Shown: piece after piece, positions 44,438 to 55,017 of the stretch
Numbering within the stretch: position 1 is the stretch's first letter
How the letters are laid out: every line of letters begins with the position of its first letter
Assembly (NCBI RefSeq): GCF_028446585.1
Contig: NZ_JAPFQL010000002.1
Location: 41,191 to 105,190 of the forward strand
Length of the DNA stretch: 64,000 bases
Direction of reading: 5' to 3'
DNA from: Intrasporangium calvum
GTDB taxonomy: Bacteria > Actinomycetota > Actinomycetes > Actinomycetales > Dermatophilaceae
The notes under the pieces: generated by a model
What the model saw: only the letters and a program-made list of their open reading frames with translations
What the model was told of the DNA's origin: nothing
Databases searched by the model: none
Translations under genes and position numbers: made by a program

Positions 44438-47271
44438 CCACCTTCCTCACCCGCGACACCTACTCCCCCGAGCCCGACCTGGGCACGCCCCCGGTTCCGG
44501 GCCCCCGGACGGCGCACGTCGTCATCGACGGTGTTGCAGTCGACGTCGCCCCGGGCACGTCCGTGCTCCGAGCGGCGAAGGAAGCGGGGATCGAGATCCC
44601 CAAGGCGTGCGCCACCGACACGCTCAAGGCCTTCGGCTCCTGCCGGCTCTGCGTCGTCGAGATCGATGGCGCCAAGGGCACCCCGGCCTCGTGCACGACA
44701 CCGTGCGCCGACGGCATGGTCGTCTCCACCCAGACCGAGCAGGTCCGCCAGGTCCGCCAGGGGGTCATGGAGCTCTACCTCTCGGACCACCCGGCCGACT
44801 GTCCGGGGTGCGCTCGCGGCAACTGCGAGATGCAGGCGCTCGCGCGTGAGGTCGGCGTGGCCGAGGTCCGCTACGGGCTGGGGGGCGCCAACCATCTGTC
44901 CGACCGTCCGGACGAGTCGAACCCCTACTTCACCTATGACCCGAAGGCGTGCATCGTCTGCTCGCGTTGTGTGCGCGCGTGCGCCGAGGTCCAGGGCACC
45001 TTCGCCCTGACCGTCGAGGGCCGCGGCTTCGACTCCCGGATCTCGGCCAGCGGGGCTCCCAGCTTCCTCGAGTCCGAGTGCGTCTCCTGCGGGGCGTGCG
45101 TGCAGGCCTGTCCCACCGACGCCCTCACGGAGAAGTCGGTGATCGAGCTCGGCATGCCCACCCGGTCGGTCGACACGACGTGCGCCTACTGCGGTGTCGG
45201 CTGCTCGTTCCGGGCCGAGGTGCAGGGATCCGGCGACGGGACCCGCGTCGTGCGGATGGTGCCGAGCAAGACGGGCGGGGCCAACGAGGGACACTCCTGC
45301 GTCAAGGGCCGTTTCGCCTACGGCTACGCCTCCCACCAGGACCGTCAGCTGGCCCCGATGGTGCGCGACTCGATCCACGACGAGTGGCGGACGGTGACCT
45401 GGGACGAGGCGATCGAGCGGGTGGCCGCCGGCTTCACGGACATCCAGGCTCGGCACGGCGTCGGTGCCATCGGCGGCATCTCCTCCTCCCGGTGCACCAA
45501 CGAGGAGGTCTACGTCGTCCAGAAGATGGTGCGGGCCGCCTTCCGCAACAACAACGTCGACACGTGCGCACGCGTGTGCCACTCCCCCACCGGCTATGGC
45601 CTGAACCAGACCTTCGGCACGTCGGCGGGCACCCAGGACTTCGCCTCGGTCGAGCACTGCGACGTCATGCTGCTCATCGGAGCCAACCCCACCGACGCCC
45701 ACCCCGTCTTCGGGTCGCGGATGAAGCGACGTCTGCGCGAGGGCGCCCAGATCATCGTGGCCGATCCCCGTCGGATCGACCTGGTCCGGTCTCCCCACGT
45801 CGAGGCAGCGCACCACCTGCCCCTGCTGCCGGGCAGCAACGTCGCCTTCGTCAACGCGATGGCGCACACCATCGTCACCGAGGGGCTGCACGACGAGGCC
45901 TTCATGAGAGCCCGGTGCGAGGGAGTTGATGACTACCTCGAGTTCATTGCCCGTGAGGAGAACTCACCGGAGGCGACCGCTGCAGCGACCGGCATCGACC
46001 CGGCCGAGCTGCGGGCGGCGGCCCGGCTCTATGCCGCGGGCCCGAACTCCGCGATCTACTACGGGCTCGGCGTGACCGAGCACAGCCAGGGCTCGACGAT
46101 GGTCATGGGGCTCGCCAACCTCGCCATGCTGACGGGCAACGTCGGGCGCGAGGGCGTCGGCGTCAACCCGCTCCGTGGGCAGAACAACGTCCAGGGGTCG
46201 TGCGACATGGGTTCGTTCCCGCACGAGCTGCCCGGCTACCGTCACGTCGGCCTCGACGACGTCCGCGCGATCTACGAGTCGCTGTGGGGCCTGACGCTCG
46301 ACCCGGAGCCGGGCCTGCGGATCCCCAACATGTTCGACGCCGCGATCGGCGGGTCGTTCAAGGGCCTCTACGTCCAGGGTGAGGACATCGCCCAGTCCGA
46401 CCCCAACCTCAACCACGTCCGCGAGGCGCTGACGTCGATGGAGCTCGTGGTCGTCCAGGACCTCTTCCTCAACGAGACGGCCAAGTACGCCCACGTGTTC
46501 CTGCCCGGCACGTCGTTCCTCGAGAAGAACGGCACCTTCACCAACGCCGAGCGCCGCCTCAACCGCGTCCGGCCGGTGCTGCCCAGCCGCACCGGGAAGG
46601 ACGAGTGGCAGGTCGTGTGCGACATCGCCACCGCGATGGGCTACCCGATGTCCTATCCCGACGCCGGCGCCATCATGGACGAGATCGCCGCCACCACGCC
46701 GACCTTCGCCGGAGTCTCCTTCGAGCGGTTGGACGCCGAGGGCAGCCTCCAGTGGCCGGTCAACGACAAGGCTCCCCACGGGACGCCGACGATGCACATC
46801 GGTGAGTTCGTCCGGGGCAAGGGCAAGCTCGTGCCGACCGTCTTCGTCCCCACGACCGAGACGACGAGCCGTCGCTTCCCGCTCATCCTCACGACGGGCC
46901 GCATCCTGACGCAGTACAACGTCGGGGCGCAGACCCGCCGGACCGCGAACGAGACCTGGCACCCGGAGGACGTCCTCGAGATCCACCCGGCCGATGCTGA
47001 GGTGCGCGGGATCCGGACCGGGGACCGGGTGGAGCTGACCAGCCGGGTCGGGACCACCACCCTGCACGCCGTCGTGTCCGAGCGGATGCAGCCCGGTGTC
47101 GTCTACACGACTTTCCATCACCCCGTGACGGGGGCCAACGTCGTCACCACGGAGAACTCCGACTGGGCCACCAACTGTCCGGAATACAAGGTGACGGCCG
47201 TCCAGGTCGGGGTGGCCAACGCCGGCGACGAGGCGCTCGCCCAGGCTTCGGAGGCGGTGGCCTCGCGATGA
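44434..47271 (+). CDS. fdsA: NAD-linked formate dehydrogenase alpha subunit (molybdenum, catalytic)
   Basis: A 945-residue oxidoreductase turning formate into CO2. N-terminal [2Fe-2S] domain (CRLCVVEIDG), His/Cys cluster (HPADCPGCARGNCEMQ), two [4Fe-4S] motifs (CIVCSRCVRAC, CVSCGACVQAC), the Fe-S motif of the large domain (CAYCGVGC), then the bis-MGD domains. The metal ligand is cysteine C382 in ARVCHSPT, not selenocysteine. ATG 44434 with AGGAGG upstream. No twin-arginine signal: soluble enzyme. Confidence 0.96.
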   Translation: MTTFLTRDTYSPEPDLGTPPVPGPRTAHVVIDGVAVDVAPGTSVLRAAKEAGIEIPKACATDTLKAFGSCRLCVVEIDGAKGTPASCTTPCADGMVVSTQTEQVRQVRQGVMELYLSDHPADCPGCARGNCEMQALAREVGVAEVRYGLGGANHLSDRPDESNPYFTYDPKACIVCSRCVRACAEVQGTFALTVEGRGFDSRISASGAPSFLESECVSCGACVQACPTDALTEKSVIELGMPTRSVDTTCAYCGVGCSFRAEVQGSGDGTRVVRMVPSKTGGANEGHSCVKGRFAYGYASHQDRQLAPMVRDSIHDEWRTVTWDEAIERVAAGFTDIQARHGVGAIGGISSSRCTNEEVYVVQKMVRAAFRNNNVDTCARVCHSPTGYGLNQTFGTSAGTQDFASVEHCDVMLLIGANPTDAHPVFGSRMKRRLREGAQIIVADPRRIDLVRSPHVEAAHHLPLLPGSNVAFVNAMAHTIVTEGLHDEAFMRARCEGVDDYLEFIAREENSPEATAAATGIDPAELRAAARLYAAGPNSAIYYGLGVTEHSQGSTMVMGLANLAMLTGNVGREGVGVNPLRGQNNVQGSCDMGSFPHELPGYRHVGLDDVRAIYESLWGLTLDPEPGLRIPNMFDAAIGGSFKGLYVQGEDIAQSDPNLNHVREALTSMELVVVQDLFLNETAKYAHVFLPGTSFLEKNGTFTNAERRLNRVRPVLPSRTGKDEWQVVCDIATAMGYPMSYPDAGAIMDEIAATTPTFAGVSFERLDAEGSLQWPVNDKAPHGTPTMHIGEFVRGKGKLVPTVFVPTTETTSRRFPLILTTGRILTQYNVGAQTRRTANETWHPEDVLEIHPADAEVRGIRTGDRVELTSRVGTTTLHAVVSERMQPGVVYTTFHHPVTGANVVTTENSDWATNCPEYKVTAVQVGVANAGDEALAQASEAVASR

Positions 47272-47525
47272 GCGCGGAGCTGCCCCCGGAGATCCGCCTG
47301 GGCAACGACATCGCTCGCGCCCTGCACCACCTGCCCGCCGACGAGGGCGCGACAGCACTCGCGACCCACCTCAAGAAGTTCTGGGAGCCGAGGCTACGTA
47401 GGGCCCTCGTCGAGCGGGTCCGGGCCGACGACCCTCGGGTGGACCCGCTGCTGGCCCGCGCCACGGCCACCTACCTCGAGGGCGACGTCGACCGGGCCGA
47501 GGTGGCCGAGCCCTCCGGCGGCTGA
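47268..47525 (+). CDS. fdsD: Formate dehydrogenase delta subunit
   Basis: An 85-residue protein, IRLGNDIARALHHLPADEGA and HLKKFWEPRLRRAL, matching FdsD, a small subunit needed for assembly or stability of soluble formate dehydrogenases. ATG overlaps the fdsA stop. The sulfurtransferase-like fdsC, found between fdsA and fdsD in Cupriavidus, is absent here. Confidence 0.9.
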   Translation: MSAELPPEIRLGNDIARALHHLPADEGATALATHLKKFWEPRLRRALVERVRADDPRVDPLLARATATYLEGDVDRAEVAEPSGG

Positions 47526-47539
47526 CCGCCCCCCACCAG

Positions 47540-47597
47540 CTCGAGTGGCCCCATCATCCACACCGGGGTCCCACTCGAGTGGCCCCGCCATCCACAC
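47540..47597 (+). repeat. Two direct repeats, 34-bp period
   Basis: Two 24-bp units with two mismatches; each begins CTCGAGTGGCCCC and ends CATCCACAC. Only two units, so not a CRISPR array. Confidence 0.8.
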
Positions 47598-47797
47598 TCG
47601 CCCCACCGGGTCCGGGCCCCAGAGCGGAGTCTGCGTCCCCGCGAGTTCCGCGGCCAGCCACGGGGACCGCTCCCCCTGCTTGGCGGCGGCCGAGGTCGCG
47701 GCGCAGAGAGACCGTGAGGCCCCGACGGGGAGCAGAAGGAGGCACGGCGTCAGCCGCTCGACGAGATCGCACCCGGGGCATTGGCGGTGTGACACGA

Positions 47798-47839
47798 CTC
47801 AGCCCCGCACCTGAGGTCACCCTCGGGTGCGGGGCTGAG
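47798..47839 (-). terminator. Hairpin terminator of lpd, overlapping a motif copy
   Basis: CTCAGCCCCGCACC (47798-47811) pairs perfectly with 47826-47839. It lies 31 bp after the lpd stop, and its lpd-proximal arm runs into motif copy 15. Confidence 0.75.
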
Positions 47840-47852
47840 CCCAGCGGCATAC
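47834..47852 (-). repeat. Dispersed 19-bp motif, copy 15
   Basis: GTATGCCGCTGGGCTCAGC, beginning 18 bp after the lpd stop codon and overlapping the hairpin by 6 bp. Confidence 0.9.
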
Positions 47853-47870
47853 GGTCTCTCGAGGTGGCTC

Positions 47871-49268
<1,398 letters not shown>

Positions 49269-49341
49269 GGGCGACAGCCTATCGGGGGCTGCGGCAGCGC
49301 AACGTGGCTGTCCGCGGACGGCCGCACCAGCGGCCTGGGGC

Positions 49342-50475
49342 TCAGCCGCGGGGGCGTTCCCGCGGTACCGCCGCGATCGCGTCATCGACGTCGACCCCGG
49401 TCACCTGGAGCAGATCGACGACGACCGAGCGCAGCTGAGCCAGGACGGTCTCGACCACGAGGTTGTCCGTGCGTGGCAGGTGGGACGTCGCGACGGCCAC
49501 CGCGAGCACCGCCTTGCGGCCGATCTCGGGGCTGGCGTTCTCGGCCAACGCCCGGGCGATGAGGTCCGCGGCGTCGGCCAGCTCGTCGATCAGCTCGCGA
49601 TAACCGCTGGGCAGCCGCTCTCCCCGACCGACCACGACGGTGACCTTGCGGACGAGGACGCGGGTGCTGCGCATCGCCAGGTCGAGCGGGTCGATCAGGT
49701 CCGCCATCTTGCGCACACCCCCGGCCTGGCGCCGGGAGAACGGCGAGCTGTGCAGGACGGAGAGCCCTTCGTCAGCGGCGGTGCGCAGCTCACGCAACAG
49801 CGACTCGGTCTCGCGTGCCGAGGCGAGAACCGCTGCTGCGGCGGCCACGTCGCCGTCACCGGCGCTGGCCGCCGCACGACGGAGCAGCTCGCTGATCTTG
49901 CGCGCGACCCCGGCCGCCGCGACCCGCGGCCTGCGAAGCGGAGCCTGCGGCGCCACCGTCGCCGCGACCAGGGCAACCGCGCCACCGATGAGTGCGTCGG
50001 TCCACCGGACGAAGGCCTGGCCGGGTGTCGGGGCCAACGCTGCGACGACGATCCCCTGGACTCCCGCCTGCGTGACGAGGATGGGACCGCCACCGACCAG
50101 GAGCGCCAGGCTCATCGCGACCATGACGACGACGGCGATCTGCCAGCCCCCGCTCCCGGCGACGCTGACGAAGAGGTCAGCGGTGAAGACTCCGACCGCC
50201 ACCCCGACCGCGACCTCGACGACCCGTCGCAGCCGCTGGCCGTAGGAGATGCCCAGACAGACGACGGCGACGATCGGCGCGAAGAACGGCGTCTGGTGGG
50301 CCAGGACGTCACTGGCGACGAACCAGGCGACGCCGGCAGCAACCGCGCACTGGACGACGAGGAAGGCGCGCGAGCGGAGCCTGCCGAGCCGGGTCGACAC
50401 CCCGACCCGGCTGCGGTCCCAGGCCCGGTCCAGGGCATCGAGGACGCGGGCGTCGGATCTCAGGTAGTCGTCCAC
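49342..50475 (-). CDS. FUSC-family membrane protein
   Basis: A 377-residue protein with an N-terminal bundle of about five or six helices ([75 protein letters not shown]) and a cytosolic helical half. This is the half-FUSC layout of aromatic-acid/fusaric-acid efflux-like proteins. GTG start; 21 bp from the mrdA stop. Substrate unknown. Confidence 0.85.
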   Translation of the reverse strand: MDDYLRSDARVLDALDRAWDRSRVGVSTRLGRLRSRAFLVVQCAVAAGVAWFVASDVLAHQTPFFAPIVAVVCLGISYGQRLRRVVEVAVGVAVGVFTADLFVSVAGSGGWQIAVVVMVAMSLALLVGGGPILVTQAGVQGIVVAALAPTPGQAFVRWTDALIGGAVALVAATVAPQAPLRRPRVAAAGVARKISELLRRAAASAGDGDVAAAAAVLASARETESLLRELRTAADEGLSVLHSSPFSRRQAGGVRKMADLIDPLDLAMRSTRVLVRKVTVVVGRGERLPSGYRELIDELADAADLIARALAENASPEIGRKAVLAVAVATSHLPRTDNLVVETVLAQLRSVVVDLLQVTGVDVDDAIAAVPRERPRG

Positions 50476-50496
50476 GGCACCATCCTCGTGCGTGCG

Positions 50497-52494
50497 TCAG
50501 CGTTCGAGACGGATCGCGTCGAAGATCTCGCGGACCGCCGGCGCGGCGACCCGCGATCCGGAGTCCCCCTGGCTGACGACCACGACCACCGCGTAGCGCG
50601 GCCGGGTCGTCGGGCCGTAGCCGGCGAACCAGGCGGTGGCCTCCTCGCCGAAGACCTCGCCGGTGCCCGTCTTGCCGGCCACGGGGTACTGCCGCTGCGG
50701 GAAGCCGGCGAAGGCGGACCCTGCCGACCCGCCGGGGCGTGTCACGTCGCCCAGGGCGCGACGCACGTAGGCCAGCACCTTCTGCTGCACCGGCACGCGG
50801 CTCACCTGGCGGGCGGGGATCTGCGTGACCTGGCCGCCGGGAGCACGGAAACCGGCGGCAACCTGGGGCTGCCACAGGGTGCCGCCGTTGGCGATGGCCG
50901 CGAAGACCACGGCCATCTGGAGCGGCGTGACGGCCAGGTCTCCCTGGCCGATGGACAGGTTGACCGCGTCACCGGCGCGGTACTGATAGCCGGTGGCGCA
51001 GTTCTCCTTGGCCAGCTGCGTCAGATAGCTGGCACGTTCGCGGTCGCTGCGCCGCAGTTCGGGGTAGCCGGTGCGCGCGCGCCGACAGGTCTGCTCCCGA
51101 GTGGCCTCCCAGTACTCCCGCTTCCAGGTCCGGTCCGGGATCGTCCCGGCGGCCTCACCGGGAAGGTCGACGCCGGTCGGTCGGCCGAGCCCGAACGACC
51201 GGGCCATCGCCACGAACGGGTCGACGCGGGAGGCCGGCGCGGAGAGGCCGCCCTGGTCGAGCCACGTCCGGTGGGCGAGCCGGTAGAAGACCGTGTCGCA
51301 CGACACGACGAGCGCCCGGTGCAGGTCGATGGGTCCGTAGCCCCTCGACTCGAAGTTGTTGAAGACGTGGTCGCCGATCCGGTAGTTCGGGGTGCAGTCG
51401 TAGCGCCCCTTGAGCGAGGCACCGGCGGACACGGCCGCCGGCACGGAGATCACCTTGAACGTCGACGCCGGTGGGTACGTCTCGGCGATGACGCGGGACC
51501 GGAGGGCGGCTCCAGCCTTCTCGCTCGTCAGGCGCCGAAGCTCGCTGGCCGTGATGCCTCCGACGAAGAGGCCGGGGTCATAGGTCGGGTGGCTGGCTGC
51601 TGCGACCACGGCGCCGTTGGTGACGTCCAGCACCACCGCGGCCCCGGAGTCCGCAGGGTGCCCGTCAGCGCGGGCGCGGGCGACGGCTCGGGCGAGGGCA
51701 CGCTCGGCCGCACCCTGGATGTCCGCGTCGATGTGTGTCACCACGTCGAGGCCGGGGGTGGGCGGGACCGACGAGACCGTCCCGGTGACGGCGCCGCGCG
51801 GGTCGATTGACACGGTCGTGCGGCCGCTCGTGCCCCGCAGCACGGCGTCGTACGACCCCTCGAGTCCGGCCCTGCCGACCAGATCCTCGGCCCCGATGGC
51901 GCCGCCACTCGACTCCACCTCTGCGGCCGTCGGACGGGCCACGTAGCCGACGAGGTGCGCCGCCGACACGGTTCTCGCCATCGGGTGGCTGCGGGCCGGC
52001 TCGGCCACCACCCCGATCCCGGTGAAGACCTCCGGCCGCTCCAGCAGGCTCAGTGCCCGGCGCGGCTCGACCTCAGTCGCGAGCGGGATGGGTGCATAGG
52101 GCGACCCGTTGAAGCAGGCGGGAGCGGGCGGGGCGCCGGCGGTGCCGCACAGCATGGTCTTGGCCCAGAGGTCCTCGAACGGTCGGCCGAGCGCCCCCGC
52201 GACGGCAGCGACGAGCGAACGTCCCTCATCAGGCGCGTCGAGGAGCACCGACCTGGGCACGGTGACCGTCGTCGTGTAGCTGTTGGCGACCAAGGGGCGC
52301 CCCTCCCGGTCGAGGATCGACCCACGGGCGGCCTGCTCGGTGACCACGCGGGTCGTGATGGCCGCCGCTGCAGGCCCCGCAGGTGGGCCCTCGACGAGCT
52401 GCACGTGCGCCAGCCTCCCCACGAGGAGGGCGAAGAGCGAGCCGAGCAAGGCAACCGCGACCCACCCCCCGCTGCGTGGCCGGCGTCGAGGCAT
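50497..52494 (-). CDS. mrdA: Penicillin-binding protein 2 (elongation transpeptidase)
   Basis: A 665-residue class B PBP: one N-terminal membrane helix (GGWVAVALLGSLFALLVGRL), the dimerisation domain, then the transpeptidase with the catalytic serine in PPASTFKVIS (near residue 347), SCDTVFYRL as SxN and KTGTGE as KTG. It cross-links lateral-wall peptidoglycan with MreBCD. It follows mreD by 1 bp. The usual rodA neighbour is not present downstream; a FUSC gene is there instead. Confidence 0.94.
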   Translation of the reverse strand: MPRRRPRSGGWVAVALLGSLFALLVGRLAHVQLVEGPPAGPAAAAITTRVVTEQAARGSILDREGRPLVANSYTTTVTVPRSVLLDAPDEGRSLVAAVAGALGRPFEDLWAKTMLCGTAGAPPAPACFNGSPYAPIPLATEVEPRRALSLLERPEVFTGIGVVAEPARSHPMARTVSAAHLVGYVARPTAAEVESSGGAIGAEDLVGRAGLEGSYDAVLRGTSGRTTVSIDPRGAVTGTVSSVPPTPGLDVVTHIDADIQGAAERALARAVARARADGHPADSGAAVVLDVTNGAVVAAASHPTYDPGLFVGGITASELRRLTSEKAGAALRSRVIAETYPPASTFKVISVPAAVSAGASLKGRYDCTPNYRIGDHVFNNFESRGYGPIDLHRALVVSCDTVFYRLAHRTWLDQGGLSAPASRVDPFVAMARSFGLGRPTGVDLPGEAAGTIPDRTWKREYWEATREQTCRRARTGYPELRRSDRERASYLTQLAKENCATGYQYRAGDAVNLSIGQGDLAVTPLQMAVVFAAIANGGTLWQPQVAAGFRAPGGQVTQIPARQVSRVPVQQKVLAYVRRALGDVTRPGGSAGSAFAGFPQRQYPVAGKTGTGEVFGEEATAWFAGYGPTTRPRYAVVVVVSQGDSGSRVAAPAVREIFDAIRLER

Positions 52495-52495
52495 C

Positions 52496-52996
52496 TCAGC
52501 CGAGCCGTCTGCGCACGAGCGCGCGGTCGACCGCGACGAGGACCGGCAGGAGGAGGAGCCCCGCCGCCAGCGTTGCGGTGAGGGTGGCGAGGATGCCGGC
52601 GAGGTCGACGCTGCCCTCGGCGACGACGGCTGAGCCGGCGCGACCACCCAGCACCACCACGGCCGCGAGGGCGAGCGCCGCCAGTGGCCGAACGAACGAT
52701 CTCGAGGAGGTCCGCCGCAGGCTTCCTGCTGCCGCCCCTGCGAGCATCAGCGTCAGGGCGGCCAGCCCCAGCGGAGCACCCACCGGTGGCACGATCTCGA
52801 GCACCCAGCCCGCGGCCAGACCCAGCAGGGCGCCGTGGACCGGCCCGCGCAGAACCGCGCTGGAGACGACGCCGATGAGGACGAGATCCGGCACCAGACG
52901 ACCCGGCACGCCGAGTCGCGGCAGCACCGTGGTCATCAACAAGGCCGCGCCGAGGACGTAGCCGACGCGCACGAGGCCGAGCAGCGAGATCCTCAC
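52496..52996 (-). CDS. mreD: Rod-shape-determining protein MreD
   Basis: A 166-residue hydrophobic protein with five or six helices (YVLGAALLMTTVLPRLG, LVLIGVVSSAVLRG, ALLGLAAGWVLEIVPPVG). GTG start overlapping the mreC stop. Identified largely by position plus the MreD-like pattern. Confidence 0.88.
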   Translation of the reverse strand: MRISLLGLVRVGYVLGAALLMTTVLPRLGVPGRLVPDLVLIGVVSSAVLRGPVHGALLGLAAGWVLEIVPPVGAPLGLAALTLMLAGAAAGSLRRTSSRSFVRPLAALALAAVVVLGGRAGSAVVAEGSVDLAGILATLTATLAAGLLLLPVLVAVDRALVRRRLG

Positions 52997-53883
52997 CCGG
53001 CCCCCACCACGTCTCCGCCCCGCTGTCCGGCCGGCTCTCCGGCCGGCTCTCCGCCCGGCGCTCCGACCGGCTCCTCGACCACGGGCCGGGGTTCGTCGCG
53101 CGCCGCAGGGACGAGCACGGCGACGACGTCGAGGCCCTCACGGTCCACCGCCGGCGCGACCCGTGCCGTGACGGTGGTGCGGCCGGGTTGCGGCTCGACG
53201 GACACCACCCGGCCCACGGTGACGCCCGCCGCATACGGGCGACCGCCCACGCTGCCGAGGGTCGTCACGAGGTCACCGACCGCGGGGCTGCCAGGTTGCG
53301 CCAGGGCGAGGGAGAGCTGCCCGTCGTCGTCGGCGCCGCCTCCGGCGGGAATGGGCGACACGGTGCCGAGGAGCCCGCGATCCCCCACCCGCACCGCGAC
53401 GACCGACTGCGCCGCACCGAGGAGCTGCACGTCGCTGGTCCAGGGCGCGACGGCGACGACCCGGCCGACCAGCCCGGCGGACCCGACCACGGTCGAGTCG
53501 ACCGCGACGCCGTCGTTCGAGCCGACGTCGAGCGTCAGCGAGCGCCCTCCGAGGGCGCTCGCCTCGCTCGCGACGACCTGCCCGATGACCACCGAGCGTC
53601 CGGTCACCGCACCGTCCGCGACGAGGTCCCGAACCTGGCTCAGCGCCTGCACCTCGCGGCTCAGCCGGTCGGCTTCGGCCCGCAACCGGGCGTTCTCGGC
53701 CGCGAGCTCGGCCACCCGTCCGGGTGGCGCCCCGGACAGGACGCGTTGGACCGGACCGACGACGGTCCCGGACGCGGAGCGGATGGCGTCCACGGCGGGA
53801 TGACCGGCCAGGTCGGCGACGAGCACGGCGAGCGTCGCGACCACGAGCAGGGCCAGGAGGCGGCGCTTGGCGTGGTGCGACAC
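52993..53883 (-). CDS. mreC: Rod-shape-determining protein MreC
   Basis: A 296-residue protein: a membrane helix (RLLALLVVATLAVLVADL), a coiled coil (VAELAAENARLRAEADRLSR), then the extracytoplasmic beta domain (SLTLDVGSNDGVAVDSTVV, GLVGRVVAVAPWTSDVQLL). The C-terminus carries a short Gly/Glu/Pro repeat encoded by imperfect tandem repeats around 53028-53064. GTG 53883 follows the mreB stop by 5 bp; the open frame upstream overlaps mreB. Confidence 0.93.
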   Translation of the reverse strand: MSHHAKRRLLALLVVATLAVLVADLAGHPAVDAIRSASGTVVGPVQRVLSGAPPGRVAELAAENARLRAEADRLSREVQALSQVRDLVADGAVTGRSVVIGQVVASEASALGGRSLTLDVGSNDGVAVDSTVVGSAGLVGRVVAVAPWTSDVQLLGAAQSVVAVRVGDRGLLGTVSPIPAGGGADDDGQLSLALAQPGSPAVGDLVTTLGSVGGRPYAAGVTVGRVVSVEPQPGRTTVTARVAPAVDREGLDVVAVLVPAARDEPRPVVEEPVGAPGGEPAGEPAGQRGGDVVGAG

Positions 53884-53888
53884 GCCGC

Positions 53889-54923
53889 TCAGCGCCTCTG
53901 GTGGGGGGCCAGGACCCGCTCGAGGCCGGAGAACTCGTCGACGCACCGACCTGCCCCGCGGACGGAGGCGTGCAACGGGTCCGCCGCGACGGTCACGGGG
54001 ACACCCAGCTCGTGGCGCAGGCGCTCGTCGAGCCCGCGGAGCAGGGCACCGCCACCGGTCAGGGTGATGCCGCGGTCGAGGATGTCACCGGCCAGCTCGG
54101 GTGGGCACACGTCGAGGGTGGTGCGGATCAGGTCGGTGATCTGCAGGATGGGGGCCTCGATGGCACGGCGGACCTCCGCGGAGCCGATCTCGATGCTCTT
54201 GGGCAGCCCCGTGACGAGGTCGCGGCCCCTGACGCGGGTCGTCAGCTCTCGTCCGAGCGGGAAGACCGAGCCGATGGCCAGCTTGATGTGCTCGGCGCTG
54301 CCTTCACCGAGGAGCAGCGAGTACTCGGCCTTGACGTGGCTGATGATCGCGTCGTCCACCTCGTCGCCGGCGACGCGGACCGACGCGGACGTGACGACGC
54401 CACCGAGGCTGATGGCTGCGACGTCGGTCGTGCCTCCGCCGATGTCGACGACCATGCTGGCCGCGGTCTCGTGAATCGGCAGTCCGGCGCCGATCGCCGC
54501 GGCCATCGGCTCCTCGATGAGGTAGACCTGCCGGGCGCCGCAGCGCAGTGCCGCGTCCTCGAGGGCGCGACGCTCGACCCCCGTCACCTCGCTCGGGACG
54601 CACAGCACCATCCGGGGCCGGGCGACCCGGGAGGTGCGGACCCGGTCGATGAACAGGCGCAGCATCAGCTCCGCCTCGTCGGCGTCGGAGACGACCCCGT
54701 CACGCAGCGGCCGCACCGCGCGGATCGTGCCTGGGACGCGGCCCAGCATCTCCTTCGCCTGCGTGCCGGCCGCGACGAGCCGTCCGGTCTGGGCCTCGAC
54801 GGCGACGACGGAGGGTTCGTCCAGGACGATGCCCCGCCCCTTGGCGTGGATGAGCGTGTTGGCCGTGCCGAGGTCGATCGCCAGATCACGCCCGAGCGGG
54901 CGCAGTCCGAGGATCGGGCTCAT
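53889..54923 (-). CDS. mreB: Rod-shape-determining protein MreB
   Basis: A 344-residue bacterial actin. Phosphate loops AIDLGTANT and VVDIGGGTTDVA, adenosine motif GGGALLRGLDERL. It organises lateral cell-wall synthesis on the inner membrane; its presence with mreCD and mrdA implies a rod or at least elongating cell. Confidence 0.96.
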   Translation of the reverse strand: MSPILGLRPLGRDLAIDLGTANTLIHAKGRGIVLDEPSVVAVEAQTGRLVAAGTQAKEMLGRVPGTIRAVRPLRDGVVSDADEAELMLRLFIDRVRTSRVARPRMVLCVPSEVTGVERRALEDAALRCGARQVYLIEEPMAAAIGAGLPIHETAASMVVDIGGGTTDVAAISLGGVVTSASVRVAGDEVDDAIISHVKAEYSLLLGEGSAEHIKLAIGSVFPLGRELTTRVRGRDLVTGLPKSIEIGSAEVRRAIEAPILQITDLIRTTLDVCPPELAGDILDRGITLTGGGALLRGLDERLRHELGVPVTVAADPLHASVRGAGRCVDEFSGLERVLAPHQRR

Positions 54924-55017
54924 ACCGGGGATTGTGCCTGCTGTCCCGGCCGAGATCGTGGACCTCGGAGCCGGCGCGGCCGCGGTGTCGGACCGGTCGC
55001 GAGCGGCCGGCCCGCGA

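Larger units (their letters stand above)
47526..47870. other. 345-bp fdsD-lpd intergenic region
   Basis: No credible gene; the short plus-strand frames here show no family resemblance. It contains two 24-bp near-identical direct repeats with 34-bp period (47540-47563 and 47574-47597), a 12-bp palindrome CCACTCGAGTGG and, near lpd, the hairpin and motif copy 15. Confidence 0.75.

Noticed and set aside
46029..46046. TATGCCGCGGGC in fdsA
   Set aside because: Resembles the motif but lacks a core T; it encodes an ordinary YAAG within a conserved region, so probably coincidental.
47540..47597. CRISPR array
   Set aside because: Only two units, a 10-bp spacer, and no cas genes in the window.
53221..53245. 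GTATGCGGCGGGC-like sequence in mreC
   Set aside because: Several core mismatches; explained by the protein sequence PYAAGV.
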